From Rhodoferax sp. (lineage in GTDB: Bacteria > Pseudomonadota > Gammaproteobacteria > Burkholderiales > Burkholderiaceae_C): a DNA stretch of 64,000 bases. The position numbers and the translations under genes were made by a program. This document shows, piece after piece, positions 63,818-64,000 of the stretch. The DNA is taken from contig NZ_JAQTWL010000002.1 in the NCBI RefSeq assembly GCF_028689295.1, forward strand, positions 1-64,000, written 5' to 3'. The first letter of the stretch is position 1. The number at the start of each line of letters is the position of its first letter. A model generated the notes under the pieces. It made no database searches and was not told where the DNA came from. It saw only the letters and a program-made list of their open reading frames with translations.

Positions 63818-64000
63818 TCAGCTCAAGCCCTGCAGATTGAGCAGAGCCGCCTCGATGGCCGCCGCCGTCACCAGCGGCTTTTCCATCGGAAACAGGTGGC
63901 TGCCGTCGATCATCATAAGGCGGCCCTGCGTGACGCGCCGCGTCAGGTCCAGTCCTACCTGGCTGATTTCGCTTGAGCGCGTGCCGCCAATGAAGGCCAC
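63818..64000 (-). CDS. Alpha/beta hydrolase, C-terminal part (cut by the window edge)
   Basis: The last 60 residues or so of a protein that begins beyond the window. RLMMIDGSHLFPMEKP looks like the final strand and catalytic-His loop of an alpha/beta hydrolase, and a helix follows (VTAAAIEAALLNL). The apparent Met at the edge is not the real start. Substrate cannot be judged. Confidence 0.6.
   Translation of the reverse strand: MAFIGGTRSSEISQVGLDLTRRVTQGRLMMIDGSHLFPMEKPLVTAAAIEAALLNLQGLS

Overview
The window looks like a chromosomal segment of a betaproteobacterium of the order Burkholderiales, most like Comamonadaceae (Rhodoferax/Polaromonas/Albidiferax-type). Reasons, all by eye: high GC; the thrS-infC-rpmI-rplT-pheS-pheT-ihfA-merR-tRNA-Pro gene order; a non-AUG start for infC; an alanine/lysine-rich SWIB protein; and the recC-recB-recD order. 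No database search was possible, so names rest on motifs, length, gene order and remembered family features.

Layout. 1-2504 is gene-poor: GC-rich palindromic repeats (five perfect copies of a 28-bp hairpin and four full plus one half copy of a 65-bp unit) surround one serine recombinase gene with a near-consensus sigma70 promoter. 2505-3722 is an MFS exporter. 3724-8854 (minus) is a five-gene sulfur/redox operon: an octaheme tetrathionate-reductase-family cytochrome, a membrane cytochrome b, a monoheme cytochrome c, a YeeE/YedE sulfur transporter and a periplasmic three-domain rhodanese. FNR-like and Fur-like boxes lie upstream. 9070-10794 is a thiamine-diphosphate enzyme. 10901-16462 (minus) is a dipeptide ABC transporter. 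16551-18634 holds a SWIB/histone-like protein, RraA and a DMT-family exporter.

18772-48272 is mainly a polyamine catabolism region: agmatinase, a PuuB-like oxidase, a MocR-type regulator with a palindromic operator, a PuuA-like gamma-glutamyl ligase, a putrescine aminotransferase, a PotFGHI-type spermidine/putrescine importer, a PuuC-like aldehyde dehydrogenase and a second glutamine-synthetase-like ligase. Together these would import putrescine (or make it from agmatine) and degrade it by both the glutamylated and the direct transamination route. Two blocks interrupt it. One is an accessory insert at about 21.0-27.9 kb with a giant GHKL-ATPase/DUF3883 protein (candidate phage defence) and a small secreted protein. 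The other is recC-recB-recD, translationally coupled to the regulator gene.

48532-49851 is isocitrate lyase (aceA), preceded by two identical palindromic boxes. 49995-57988 is the translation block ending in tRNA-Pro(GGG). 58087-64000 carries a DinG-like helicase, a small membrane protein, an NlpC/P60 hydrolase, an AcuI/YhdH-like reductase, an isochorismatase-like hydrolase, UppP and the 3' end of an alpha/beta hydrolase gene.

The strongest candidates for undescribed biology are the GHKL-DUF3883 insert, the recombinase-associated repeat field, the FNR/Fur-box octaheme sulfur operon, and a dispersed repeat spliced in frame into recB.
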